Assembly (NCBI GenBank): GCA_000507305.1
Contig: DF240189.1
Span: 65,592-129,591 of the forward strand
Direction of reading: 5' to 3'
Length of the DNA stretch: 64,000 nt
Source: Breviolum minutum Mf 1.05b.01
Taxonomy: Eukaryota; Sar; Dinophyceae; Suessiales; Symbiodiniaceae
Shown here: positions 50,629 to 58,766 of the stretch, piece after piece
Numbering within the stretch: position 1 is the first letter of the stretch
Layout of the letters: each line of letters starts with the position of its first letter
Program-made: the position numbers and the translations under genes
Notes under the pieces: generated by a model
The model's input: the letters and a program-made list of their open reading frames with translations, nothing else
Database searches by the model: none
What the model was told of the DNA's origin: nothing

Positions 50629-50955
50629 GGCAAGTCAAAGCTCTGCCAATATGGATCTATAGGGGCCCGATGTCAGATGTCCTCCTGGAACGTAAAAGTG
50701 AACGCAACCTTGGTATGTGACAGAAAGGCATAAAAATAATGGTTTGCACATACCCATAGGATCCATGTATGGTATATTTACCTACATTTGGTGATTCTTA
50801 TGGTAAATGTAGGTAAATATACCATACATGGATCCTATGGGATATGAAACTACGCAATTGATCCTAAATTCAATCATGCGTGTTTTTGGCGTTGACACCG
50901 TAGCCCGTCGCCACTTAAAAAATGACAACTTTAGTTTGAAGGCCACACGCACCTG
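50629..50955 (+). CDS. Two exon candidates around a family C hairpin
   Basis: Exon 50629-50707 lies between AAAACAG and TTG/GTATGT (QVKALPIWIYRGPMSDVLLE then RKSERNLG), although a second frame (KTGKSKLCQYGSIGARCQMS) is open. Segment 50875-50952 reads MRVFGVDTVARRHLKNDNFS then LKATRT to TGA. The 90-nt hairpin lies between them. Confidence 0.5.
50752..50841. mobile_element. Family C element, near-perfect hairpin
   Basis: CCCATAGGATCCATGTATGG and CCATACATGGATCCTATGGG are perfect inverse complements, as are the next TATATTTACCTACATTT and AAATGTAGGTAAATATA. Only a 15-nt centre (GGTGATTCTTATGGT) remains unpaired. It is the least diverged copy of the family. Confidence 0.9.
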
Positions 50956-51299
50956 AAAAAACCCACCTGAGTCGAAAGACCATCAGTGGCTGCCAGGAGC
51001 AACTTTCCGCACAAAATTCGGGATTTGTTGGTAGAATCCACCCTAAACAGTTCCCTGACCTATGTTTTTTCTCAGTCAGATAGTCAGATTTGCCCTTTTC
51101 AAAGGATGTATCCACATCTCTAATATTTGCACACAGATTTTGATACGATGTCGATATGATATAAGAATTAAATTTGATAAACATATACACCGCATGTGTG
51201 TAATGTTTATGGTTCATAAATTCGTGAGTCACTCAAACTAGCCCTAAAAAACCTCTCGGTTTTGATGTATTTTTTGCCTTCAAAAAACTCAGGTTACCA

Positions 51300-51547
51300 G
51301 CCCACTTGGAACAAATGTGGCCAGTTATTGGTTAAAAAGTCTTTGGAAAATTGGGGCCAGCCAGTGAAGGACGCGTGGATGTGAATTTGTTGATGAACCC
51401 CTTGACCGCCTTTTTTTGGTCGGTGGGTTAAAACAACAAACTTCGAAAAAGGGTTTTCAGAGTCGGTTGGGGGTTTCTCCGGGTCGGACAAGGATGCTTT
51501 CCGTGAAATTGCATTTCGGATTGAAAGAGACAATAGATACTTGGCGC
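51300..51547 (+). CDS. Two exon candidates ending in a stop
   Basis: Exon 51300-51376 follows TTACCAG and reads WNKCGQLLVKKSLENWGQPV then KDAWM. Exon about 51460-51547 follows TTTTCAG and reads SVGGFSGSDKDAFREIAFRI then ERDNRYLAQ to TAG. The second frame is open from 51408. Probably the end of a gene. A 95-codon minus frame is considered a shadow. Confidence 0.5.
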
Positions 51548-51929
51548 AATAGATTTTTTTTAGAAATTCCTTGCAACACAATGAATTTCAATAAGCATCC
51601 AGCATGAATAAACCTATGGGATCAGTTTTTGGGACCTATATGATCATCTTCACGGGTGTTGTTCTAGGTTTTACTAGGTCGGATATATATAAACCCATCA
51701 GTGAAGTTCCAGGCAAAGTAGCCATGATTTGAAGTAAAGGGAAGCAATCATAAGCAATCTGTAGTCAACTCTTGTTTATTAATTTTGACCCTATATTTAT
51801 GGGAAACCCAACAAAAAAAAGGTGGATGAGGAGATTTCATGTAGTTGAGATGTTCACACTACCTAATTTACTGTTTAGATGTATGCATATATATATATAT
51901 ATTTCATTTCTGATATTGACCTTCGAGAA

Positions 51930-52026
51930 GATGTTCATCACTTCGAGAGGTGTGGGATTTTCAGAGGAAAGCATTCTTATCAGCCAGACAAGAAAGTTTC
52001 ATTCCACCATGGAAATCTTACGCTAA
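51930..52026 (+). CDS. Coding exon before a family B element
   Basis: Two frames are open: ITSRGVGFSEESILISQTRK then FHSTMEILR ending at TAA, or RGKHSYQPDKKVSFHHGNLT whose end meets the GTGGTG of the family B element at 52027. The second fits the family B intron pattern. Confidence 0.45.
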
Positions 52027-52122
52027 GTGGTGTTTTTTTCCTATTTTTTGTTTTCACCCCTATTTGGGAAAGATTTCCAATTTGACGATCATATTTTTGA
52101 GATGGGTTTAAACCACCAACCC
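52027..52122. mobile_element. Family B element (copy 10)
   Basis: GTGGTGTTTTTTTCC at the left and TTTAAACCACCAACCC at the right, with CCCTATTTGGGAAAGATTTC inside. It abuts an exon on the left. Confidence 0.7.
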
Positions 52123-52332
52123 GTATGAGTCTTTTAAGCCCATGTGTGTTTTTCTTCAACCTTAGCGTTTGAAACTAACCAACCTTTTTGAAATGAACCC
52201 CGAAATCTGGTTATTTGAACAATACCTTTGCAACATGCACTCACGCCAAAAAAACAAACTCCTCAACGTTTTGCCCTTGTCAAATCACCACGGTCCAAAG
52301 TTGAGAAATGTTGATATCAACATTTAGGATTT

Positions 52333-52432
52333 TAGGGCATGGAAAGGAGTTGGACCCAAAAAAGTTCCATGGTTTCCATGGTTTCATCCTCTAGAAGTGG
52401 CCCCCTAAAAGTTCAACTTTTGTGGATGCCCA
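52333..52432. mobile_element. Family L inverted-repeat element (single copy)
   Basis: GGCATGGAAAGGAGTTGGAC and AAGTTCAACTTTTGTGGATGCC form imperfect inverted arms around TTCCATGGTTTCCATGGTTT. Only one copy is seen here. Confidence 0.4.
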
Positions 52433-52670
52433 TTTGAAAATTTACAGCCTACAAACCCACAAATTCAATACTGACAGAGGGGTATAGATATATGATATAT
52501 ATATATATTTATTTATGTATATACATGTATGTATACGAAGTCAATAAGGTATAGTAAAACAACATATTTGATATGTACACCCGCCTAAAACTCATATTAG
52601 TAACCCAAACACGGAGGTGGGAAAGATCATGTTCGGTCTTCAGTTTGGATGCCATCCGAAACTTAAGCAA

Positions 52671-52845
52671 CGACCTTCCATCGGAAGGAAGGTGAAGTGG
52701 CTCCAGATTATCCGACAGAAGCATGCCTTTTCGGTTTGGAAGTGGCTGAAAAGGATATCGATTTGCCTTCTCTCTTGGTGTTTCTGGGCAAGAACGGGGG
52801 GGGGGCACGGCTTTTCTTATTGTTTGGATGCGGCATGGTGTAGAG
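52671..52845 (+). CDS. Coding exon, unknown product
   Basis: After ACTTAAG the frame reads TFHRKEGEVAPDYPTEACLF, GLEVAEKDIDLPSLLVFLGK and NGGGARLFLLFGCGMV to TAG. The first two thirds are clearly protein-like. Another + frame (LKQRPSIGRKVKWLQIIRQK) is open too. A GTGTTT donor may end the exon at 52775. Confidence 0.5.
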
Positions 52846-52973
52846 GGTATATTATTGGGGGGATGTTGTTGCTTGTGTAGCGGCTTATATGTAATCGTAC
52901 AACATGTATTGTTTTATTCATGTTTCAAGGTTATTCAACTATAGATTGATGATTCAACGATGCTTGTCGGTTA

Positions 52974-53847
52974 GATGGTTCCAAACAGTATGTATGTCTC
53001 AATCCGCATTTTGACAAAGATGTGGGACTTAAGCAAAAACTTCAGATCGGTGGAAATGACCCCAAGACATTTGCAGTGAAGTTAAGTCGATCTCTTGTAG
53101 ATGTCGGAGCGGGTTTTCTTAGGTAAACTCTTTAGAGGGCTGCAGTTTGGCATCATAGCATCACGTTTTGCTAGCACTTGAACTGTGAGGAATTGCCATT
53201 ACAAGATCGAAACCTTAAAGGTGCGGAAATGTTAAGAGTGGAGGGCTTGGTGGAGTACCATGCAGCTCTTGTTTTTTCAAATTGATGATTTTGCTACTTT
53301 TGTTTAAGGGATTGGGCTATTGGTGGAATTATTGTGCGCGGTGTGTTATCCATTTAGAGAATGTTCATAATTATTAAAGTATTTGGGGAATAATCACAAA
53401 GTGTGGCCATTTTTGCTTGGCCATTGTGACGGAGAAAAACTGTTCAGTTTTTGATTTGGATCATGATTTGGCAAATGCAATACATGGTATTTATCGGGTT
53501 GTCCCCCTGCCCAGTGACAGTCACCACCAGGATTATCATAGGATTATCCTCTTTTTTGTAGGAGATCCCGAGGAAAAAAAACAACATGATTTACCACTAT
53601 TACTGGGAGGAGGAACAACCCAAGGTATATACCTGTTTTTCAGCATCTTGATGCAGCAACAACCATCAACAAGTCAACCTCCGCAATCTCCCAAACGGCA
53701 CTGCACTATTTCACCGAAACCGAAATGTCACAGGACTTGGAAGAGGCAACAAAGTGGGTCTTGGAGACAGCGGTACCCTTAAGTGGAGAGCTTTCCTCAT
53801 CGCCACTGGAGGATTTCTGGAAAGCCTTGAGGAGACGGAAAGCCTGA
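52974..53847 (+). CDS. Four exons, 3' end of a gene
   Basis: Exon 52974-53122 follows CGGTTAG and reads GSKQYVCLNPHFDKDVGLKQ, KLQIGGNDPKTFAVKLSRSL and VDVGAGFL. Exon 53190-about 53220 joins as NCHYKIETLK; a longer alternative reading, LPLQDRNLKGAEMLRVEGLV, is open. Exon 53431-53497 reads KNCSVFDLDHDLANAIHGIY. Exon 53644-53847 follows TTTTCAG and reads HLDAATTINKSTSAISQTAL, HYFTETEMSQDLEEATKWVL, ETAVPLSGELSSSPLEDFWK and ALRRRKA to TGA. The last intron carries the family I element. No family is recognised. Confidence 0.7.
53497..53625. mobile_element. Family I element (copy 2) at an intron start
   Basis: GGTTGTCCCCCTGCCCAGTG and ACTGGGAGGAGGAACAACCC are the arms; CAGTCACCACCAGGATTAT is identical in order to the copy at 43708. 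The exon ends at 53497 and the GT of GTTGTCC is the donor. Confidence 0.75.
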
Positions 53848-53922
53848 GAGATTTTTGGGGCACAGCAGTGTAAGTACTATAGGACATCTTAGGAAAACAA
53901 GGACTAAAGAAAGGGTGCAACT

Positions 53923-54430
53923 ATGATGTCCAGGTCCGAGTTGATTCGTTTCTTTCTTGAGGACTTCGGATTTTTCCAAGTCATTGCAGGTAGCTATTGT
54001 TTTTCATCAGCACTGTTTGGATCAGCACATTTTGGTCGTAGCATTGTGCCGGTAGTGTCACACCAATTCTGATTTCATGTTTTTAAAGGGCATGCGGTAA
54101 AATACCATGGAATAAACAACCTCAGTCTGAATCTATGGTTGTTGAATTTTTTGATGGTAGATCAGGGGTTTTCATGGGATCAAACCAACACTGCAAAGGG
54201 GTCCAGGGTGAATTTGAGAATGCCTTTGCCCCTGAACAGCTGTGCATTGTTCGTGTTGGTATCATATTTTCAGACCACGTTTTGATGTGATTTTTCGGAA
54301 AACCAGAGAAAATGGCAGGACTATGTGCACCATCAAGCAACTTGGTTTGTTGCAATTAATCACTCTTCTCGATTTTCTAAGCCACAAGCCTGTTTGTATT
54401 GAACGGTGGAAGCGTCAATGGAAAGCTTGA
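53923..54430 (+). CDS. Complete three-exon gene, about 127 residues
   Basis: Exons 53923-53989, 54089-54248 and 54274-54430 total 384 nt from ATG to TGA, with phases 1 and 2 matching. The introns are 99 and 25 nt, GT..AG. The protein begins MMSRSELIRFFLEDFGFFQV, continues NNLSLNLWLLNFLMVDQGFS, WDQTNTAKGSRVNLRMPLPL, RFDVIFRKTRENGRTMCTIK and QLGLLQLITLLDFLSHKPVC, and ends ERWKRQWKA. It is hydrophobic in the N-terminal half with a basic C-terminus; a membrane or lipid association is possible but not shown. It starts only 75 nt after the stop of the previous gene, so tight tandem spacing or a shared transcript is possible. Other frames in exon 2 are open too; phase agreement decided the choice. 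Confidence 0.7.
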
Positions 54431-54432
54431 AT

Positions 54433-55029
54433 CAAAAGGACTGCAATTTACGTTGTTGAATCTTTGGAGGTTTTGTGGTACCGATCCAGACGCCGTCACG
54501 TCTTGGAGAGTTTGTGACAAAGATGTCAAGGCCTGTTGAAATTGTGAAGGGTCAACAAGCTTGACTGTTCTTTGCCTGCTAGAAGCATCAGTTTCTCAAT
54601 TTTTTTAGGTGTCGTATTCGAAGACTTCTTACTCTTCCTCCGAGATTTTTTGGATCCAAATTTCTTTGGAAGTTCTTTTTGGCGACTCTAATGCGTTTTG
54701 CTACTGACCAACCATGGAGCACTAAGGTGTCAGGGTTGGTCCATCTTGGCATGAATGATGACATCAACACAGTTTGGGTTGTTTAGATCAAACAAGTTTT
54801 TGATATTAGTATACCTGATTTGGTCACTTTGCCACTTGAATTCATGGGGGACCCATATCCTTCGTGAAAAACAGTACATACATCGTTGTCTATCTTCTGC
54901 CTCAGTGTGCTAGAATGGTTTGCTTCATCGCCATGGACCATGGGTCAGGTCTACAAAGAAAAGTCCAGTTCTTCTGAAGAACTTGGCATCAAGAAAGCAG
55001 GTTGGGGGGTGCGAATGAATGATCAATAA
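54433..55029 (+). CDS. Three exon candidates ending in TAA
   Basis: Segment 54436-54540 reads LQFTLLNLWRFCGTDPDAVT then SWRVCDKDVKAC. Exon 54612-54772 follows TTTTTTAG and reads CRIRRLLTLPPRFFGSKFLW, KFFLATLMRFATDQPWSTKV and SGLVHLGMNDDINT to a GTTTGG. Segment 54888-55029 reads IFCLSVLEWFASSPWTMGQV, YKEKSSSSEELGIKKAGWGV and RMNDQ to TAA. The middle exon is open in all three frames. A family A element begins 3 nt after the stop. Confidence 0.5.
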
Positions 55030-55031
55030 AA

Positions 55032-55136
55032 TACACTCCCTGAAACTAACATAGCACCTAAAAATGATGGTTTCCAATAGGAATCTCCTTTTCCAGTGGG
55101 TTATTTTCAGGTGCCATGTTAGTTTCAGGGAGGGTA
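55032..55136. mobile_element. Family A element (copy 19), well preserved
   Basis: TACACTCCCTGAAACTAACA and TGTTAGTTTCAGGGAGGGTA are the arms, flanked by TA. The centre ATGGTTTCCAATAGGAATCT is complementary to the core of 28503. Confidence 0.85.
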
Positions 55137-55399
55137 CCCTATAGTAAACTAAAGTAGCTATCGAAAGTCAGCATGTTTCTCCGGGCAAAAACGATCAACA
55201 TGGTTGATTTACACAATTGCTACTGCATGTGGTTTACTGTGTCGTGATGTGTCGTGATGTGTTTCCACCTTGAGTCAAACACATCTTGGGTGGCAACCAT
55301 AAAATAGCTTTGAGTTTTACTGCTATTTCTTCATGTTTGGACTTTTGGATAGTGGAGTGACAGCATGATCTAGCGTGTCAAAGGCGTATCCAGTTTATT

Positions 55400-55480
55400 T
55401 CCCCAAAAGAATGGGAATAAGAAGCGAGGATTTTACATGCCAGTGATGCAGAACACTTTCTGGCATTGTTTCTTTCATGA
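55400..55480 (+). CDS. Possible exon, unknown product
   Basis: The frame reads QKNGNKKRGFYMPVMQNTFW then HCFFHD. A CAG-type acceptor lies upstream near 55392. It may belong to the gene at 55718. Confidence 0.35.
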
Positions 55481-55717
55481 TGTTTCACGATGTTTCATAT
55501 ATAGCTGCTGTGTTTCATTGTTCTTTTTAGATTTGTTCTAAGATGGATAGATGCAATTTGATATGATATTGTATTGAACCTGCACATTGCACACAAATTG
55601 TGTACGTTGTTCCCCCCCACAAAAATAGAAAGCTGCGCTTTCATGTGAAATATGTATATAAATACATATATTTCCGTCACCAAAGATCCACGAATCCACA
55701 ATCGTGGTGGTTTGCAG

Positions 55718-55987
55718 GTTCCGTGGTGCGTGGCGTGCAACGTGGCAATTGGTTGGAATTGTTGGAGGGCAAAGGCTTTATGCTCATTCTCTCGGAGCCT
55801 TGGTCCGTTTTTTTCATGGCAAACGTTGAGGGAGATCCTCCCCGAAACGAACAGTGTTTTTAAGCACCTGAAACACTGGGGGTTGGTTCAGGGAGGGTAT
55901 TTGTTGGGCTCCGGAAAGTTGATGGAGGGAATTCGATGTGACTACGATGGTTCAACGGATGAACATGAGGATGGGCAGGGTTTGTGA
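55718..55987 (+). CDS. Two phased exons, 3' end of a gene, split by a family A intron
   Basis: Exon 55718-55824 follows TTTGCAG and reads SVVRGVQRGNWLELLEGKGF then MLILSEPWSVFFMAN. The intron 55825-55891 (67 nt) is GTTGAG..TTCAG. Exon 55892-55987 reads GGYLLGSGKLMEGIRCDYDG then STDEHEDGQGL to TGA. The join is phase 0. Read without splicing, the first frame runs into TAA, while the second frame has a long false extension, so splicing is required. Acidic C-terminal tail. Family not recognised. Confidence 0.75.
   Translation, partial: VPWCVACNVAIGWNCWRAKALCSFSRSLGPFFSWQTLREILPETNSVFKHLKHWGLVQGGYLLGSGKLMEGIRCDYDGSTDEHEDGQGL
55834..55898. mobile_element. Family A element, internally shortened, inside a 67-nt intron
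   Basis: GATCCTCCCCGAAACGAACA and TTGGTTCAGGGAGGGTA are the arms with almost no core. The acceptor TTCAG/GG is in the right arm. Confidence 0.75.
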
Positions 55988-56387
55988 GTTTTCTTTTGTT
56001 TTCTTTTGTTGGCAAATGTGAGCTATGTCGATTGTTTAATGACATTTCTACATGTAAACAATTTACTCATTTTACTTGAGCAATGGTGTGTACATGTTTT
56101 CTTTTCGCATAGTTGAGTCTAGTGCTTCATTGTGATATTTCGTGATGGCCAGACACGACCTGTTTGGCAGTGGGAATCTAACAATGACATCTAGGTTCCC
56201 ATGTTCCAGCATGATACAAAGAGATTGTTGCTGAGTTCAATCCTATATTTCAAGCATGTTCAAGGCTGGCATGAGCTAGCCCCAGTATGAAAAACCTTTG
56301 AATCCAGCTTTAAAAAAAATGAGGATATATAAATGTAGGCACCTCCCAACACCTAACTTTAAGATGCTGCCAAGAGTAGACTTGTGA

Positions 56388-56546
56388 ATGTCTGACTTGG
56401 CATCCTCCAAGACCCCCCCATGTTCCCCGAAACTGACATCTCCATTGGGAGGGAAGATAGATCGAGCTTTTAGCCTGGAAGCATGTCAGGCACATGACGC
56501 GTTGGAAGAGCTACCTCCGAAACAGTGGCTGTATCCAATGTACTGA
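56388..56546 (+). CDS. Short ORF or first exon of the next gene
   Basis: An ATG (in-frame TGA immediately before it) opens 52 codons: MSDLASSKTPPCSPKLTSPL, GGKIDRAFSLEACQAHDALE and ELPPKQWLYPMY, then TGA. A GTGGCT donor at 56526 could end a first exon. The Ser/Pro-rich N-terminus and good codon character support coding. It follows the gene end at 55987. Confidence 0.55.
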   Translation: MSDLASSKTPPCSPKLTSPLGGKIDRAFSLEACQAHDALEELPPKQWLYPMY

Positions 56547-56865
56547 CTGCCTAGGCATGGTGGTAGATTTCCTGAAGAGAACTTCAAATCCCCAATTGTT
56601 GGAATGACCATCTCTCGCATACAGCAAATTGTCAAGTGTAGACTTTAGACCCTACAGCAATATATGTAGCAAAAGGTTCTCAAAGCAAACCCTGGAGATT
56701 CTAATGTTTTGTAATCACTTGGGCTGATTCAAACTCACTTATAAATGCACATTGTGAAACCCGTATGTGACGCAAAAGTCCCTAAAAACTGGGCCACCTC
56801 CCCCCCAGTTCAGGTCGTTTTTTTGGAGGAGACCTTTCAACGATGACGTATTTTCTTTAGGCTTA

Positions 56866-57097
56866 GATACGCAGACCAGATGTTTCAATGCTTAAGAATC
56901 TGAACTTGAAATTGGGAGGGCTGAACCCCCCCGGAAAAACACAAAGAACAGAGACTGGAAGATGTGCTGTTTGGAAAAACCTGTTGCATTTCCGAGGAGC
57001 AAACAGGCTTGGACATCATGAAGCAAGATTCTGGCAACACTGGGGAACGTGGTCTTTGGGAAACGTGACTGGTCCAATCATTAGCAACGGACTCTGA
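56866..57097 (+). CDS. Long exon, unknown product
   Basis: After GGCTTAG the frame reads DVSMLKNLNLKLGGLNPPGK, TQRTETGRCAVWKNLLHFRG, ANRLGHHEARFWQHWGTWSL and GNVTGPIISNGL to TGA, about 75 codons. Possibly the last exon of the gene begun at 56388. An alternative frame in the last third (ATLGNVVFGKRDWSNH) is open. Confidence 0.5.
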
Positions 57098-57139
57098 CTC
57101 AAAACGTGATGGCTACTAATGTATTCATCCTTTATGCTA

Positions 57140-57209
57140 CAGTTACCTAAACATATACCAGAGAAATCAACTAAATGTAGGTAGATATACCATACATGGA
57201 TCCTATGGG
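57140..57209. mobile_element. Family C element (copy 8)
   Basis: Only the right half is well preserved: AAATGTAGGTAGATATACCA then TACATGGATCCTATGGG. Confidence 0.65.
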
Positions 57210-57276
57210 TTTATCCATCATTATGTACAAAATATTTACCAATTTTATGAAGATAGCGCTGTTTCTTACTTTTCAG

Positions 57277-57684
57277 AATTACGTAGATATATTTTGTGCG
57301 GTGATCCTGCCATCGGAACCCTGGAACCAATGCAATGGGTGCCTGTGACAATCCTTTTGCGGGATGACATCATTTTCCGCCAACACTGGCAACTTCATTA
57401 CTTTTGTTAGGGCACATGTCTATTCTAGCTTCAGCTGGTTTTGTCATTTGAAGGAGGTGGGAAGGCATGTTGTTTCTTTTTCCATTCTTTTTCAGTATTC
57501 TTACCACGCAACAACGGCTGCACATAAGACCTTAGCAAGACTAGTTTTGCTCGCTTCATATTGCATCACCTTCTTGGTGGATCTAAGGTACCCTTTTGTC
57601 AGCGAATGGTGGCGCAAGTCTCTTGTCAATTACAGATCATTCTTGAAACACCTAGTGCTGGTACCCCAAACGATTAAACAATGA
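57277..57684 (+). CDS. Overlapping coding signals, exon order unsettled
   Basis: Segment 57277-57408 after TTTTCAG reads YILCGDPAIGTLEPMQWVPV then TILLRDDIIFRQHWQLHYF. An ATG frame 57364-57684 of 106 codons ends HKTLARLVLLASYCITFLVD, LRYPFVSEWWRKSLVNYRSF and LKHLVLVPQTIKQ. An exon 57498-57587 (TTTTTCAG to CTAAG/GTACCC) fits inside the latter. Both are convincing, but they overlap in different frames, so a splice must separate them. Confidence 0.5.
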
Positions 57685-57812
57685 ACCTCAACCCGGAGAC
57701 TTCATTAAAATTCGAAAAAAAGGTTCTATGCTTGCAATATGTCTGACAGTAAGGCCTTCCGAAGGGACAATGGTGTATTTTCATGACCCCTTAAAATAGG
57801 CCCTTATTTCGG

Positions 57813-57829
57813 TGTGTGTGTGTGTGTGT
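57813..57829. repeat. (GT)n microsatellite
   Basis: A perfect GTGTGT run of about 17 nt. Confidence 0.9.
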
Positions 57830-57867
57830 AGCACCGGTGTTTTGGGCTGACGAGGCTCTTGTCGCAG

Positions 57868-57940
57868 GGTGTTCGCCAGAAAGCGATCGACTTTGTCTTC
57901 GTGGGGGTTCTTACGTTGCTCACAGACCGTCAACAGTAAC
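57868..57940 (+). CDS. Coding exon, all frames open
   Basis: After TGTCGCAG the reading GVRQKAIDFVFVGVLTLLTD then RQQ is preferred. Alternatives are GCSPESDRLCLRGGSYVAHR and VFARKRSTLSSWGFLRCSQT. CpG-rich compared with flanks. Product unknown. Confidence 0.4.
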
Positions 57941-58234
57941 AGACCTCAGCCGGTGGGGTGGATGGATGTGGGGTAAGTCGAGCTGACTTAAGACATTTGG
58001 CAAGGATGTTTTGAGATATCTCCATTTTGTCAATATAGATAATGTGTAGCATGGATCATTTTACAATATGTCTATGCCATAGAAATGCAAGTATATATAC
58101 TTTGATACCTATATTTACATTGGTATTTGACCCCAAAAAAATTGAAGACGTACATATACGCAGTAAATTCCAAAAGAGTCACAGCATATCCATGCTTAAG
58201 GTTCCAAACCTCAGCAATTCGTGATTGATTCTAA

Positions 58235-58660
58235 TTGGGGGGAAGTGGGTTGGGTCACAAATCTAACTTGTTAAGAAAAACCCTGGGGTTGTTTGGGTTA
58301 AATATAGTTTGGGGGATTATAATGTCAAAAGCTACAGGGGATTTTTATAGCCCATTATGGGAAGCTCTATCTTTACCAACCAGTTACATGTGCAACCGGG
58401 AATTTGGTCGCCCCAAAAACCTCAAATCCCCCTGGATGCGGATCATCCTAAGGCATTATACTGCTGGAGAAAGGAAGCTTTCGAAACGATGGTGGGCACC
58501 ATTGGAATGCCAAGAGTATAAGGAGCCATCACAGCTAGCTATGGCAGTTCGTCCATGGAAGACGATGGAAATCAAAAATCACTTGGATGGGCTTACAAAA
58601 GTTGAAATCCGGAGTGGTGTTTTGAAAGAAGATCTGAAGATATTGCATGCTAATGATTGA
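58235..58660 (+). CDS. 141-codon open frame, unknown product
   Basis: This is the longest + open frame with a natural composition: SKATGDFYSPLWEALSLPTS, YMCNREFGRPKNLKSPWMRI, AGERKLSKRWWAPLECQEYK, EPSQLAMAVRPWKTMEIKNH and LTKVEIRSGVLKEDLKILHA, ending AND and a TGA. Another frame in the middle (QIPLDADHPKALYCWRKEAF) is open for 50 codons. It may be a long exon of the gene that continues at 58767; the join was not found. Confidence 0.5.
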   Translation: MGGSGLGHKSNLLRKTLGLFGLNIVWGIIMSKATGDFYSPLWEALSLPTSYMCNREFGRPKNLKSPWMRIILRHYTAGERKLSKRWWAPLECQEYKEPSQLAMAVRPWKTMEIKNHLDGLTKVEIRSGVLKEDLKILHAND

Positions 58661-58766
58661 AGATATACTCTACTTGAATATCATGTCTTTCAGTTTTCCT
58701 TAAGGTTCAGATTTGTTTTGTTGATCGCACCACGTTCATCTCCATAGATGGACTGCCGTTTTTCAG

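Noticed and set aside
54089-54290. Alternative frame in exon 2 of the small gene (SESMVVEFFDGRSGVFMGSN)
   Set aside because: It is open and protein-like, but only the other frame matches the phases of both neighbouring exons and yields a complete ORF.
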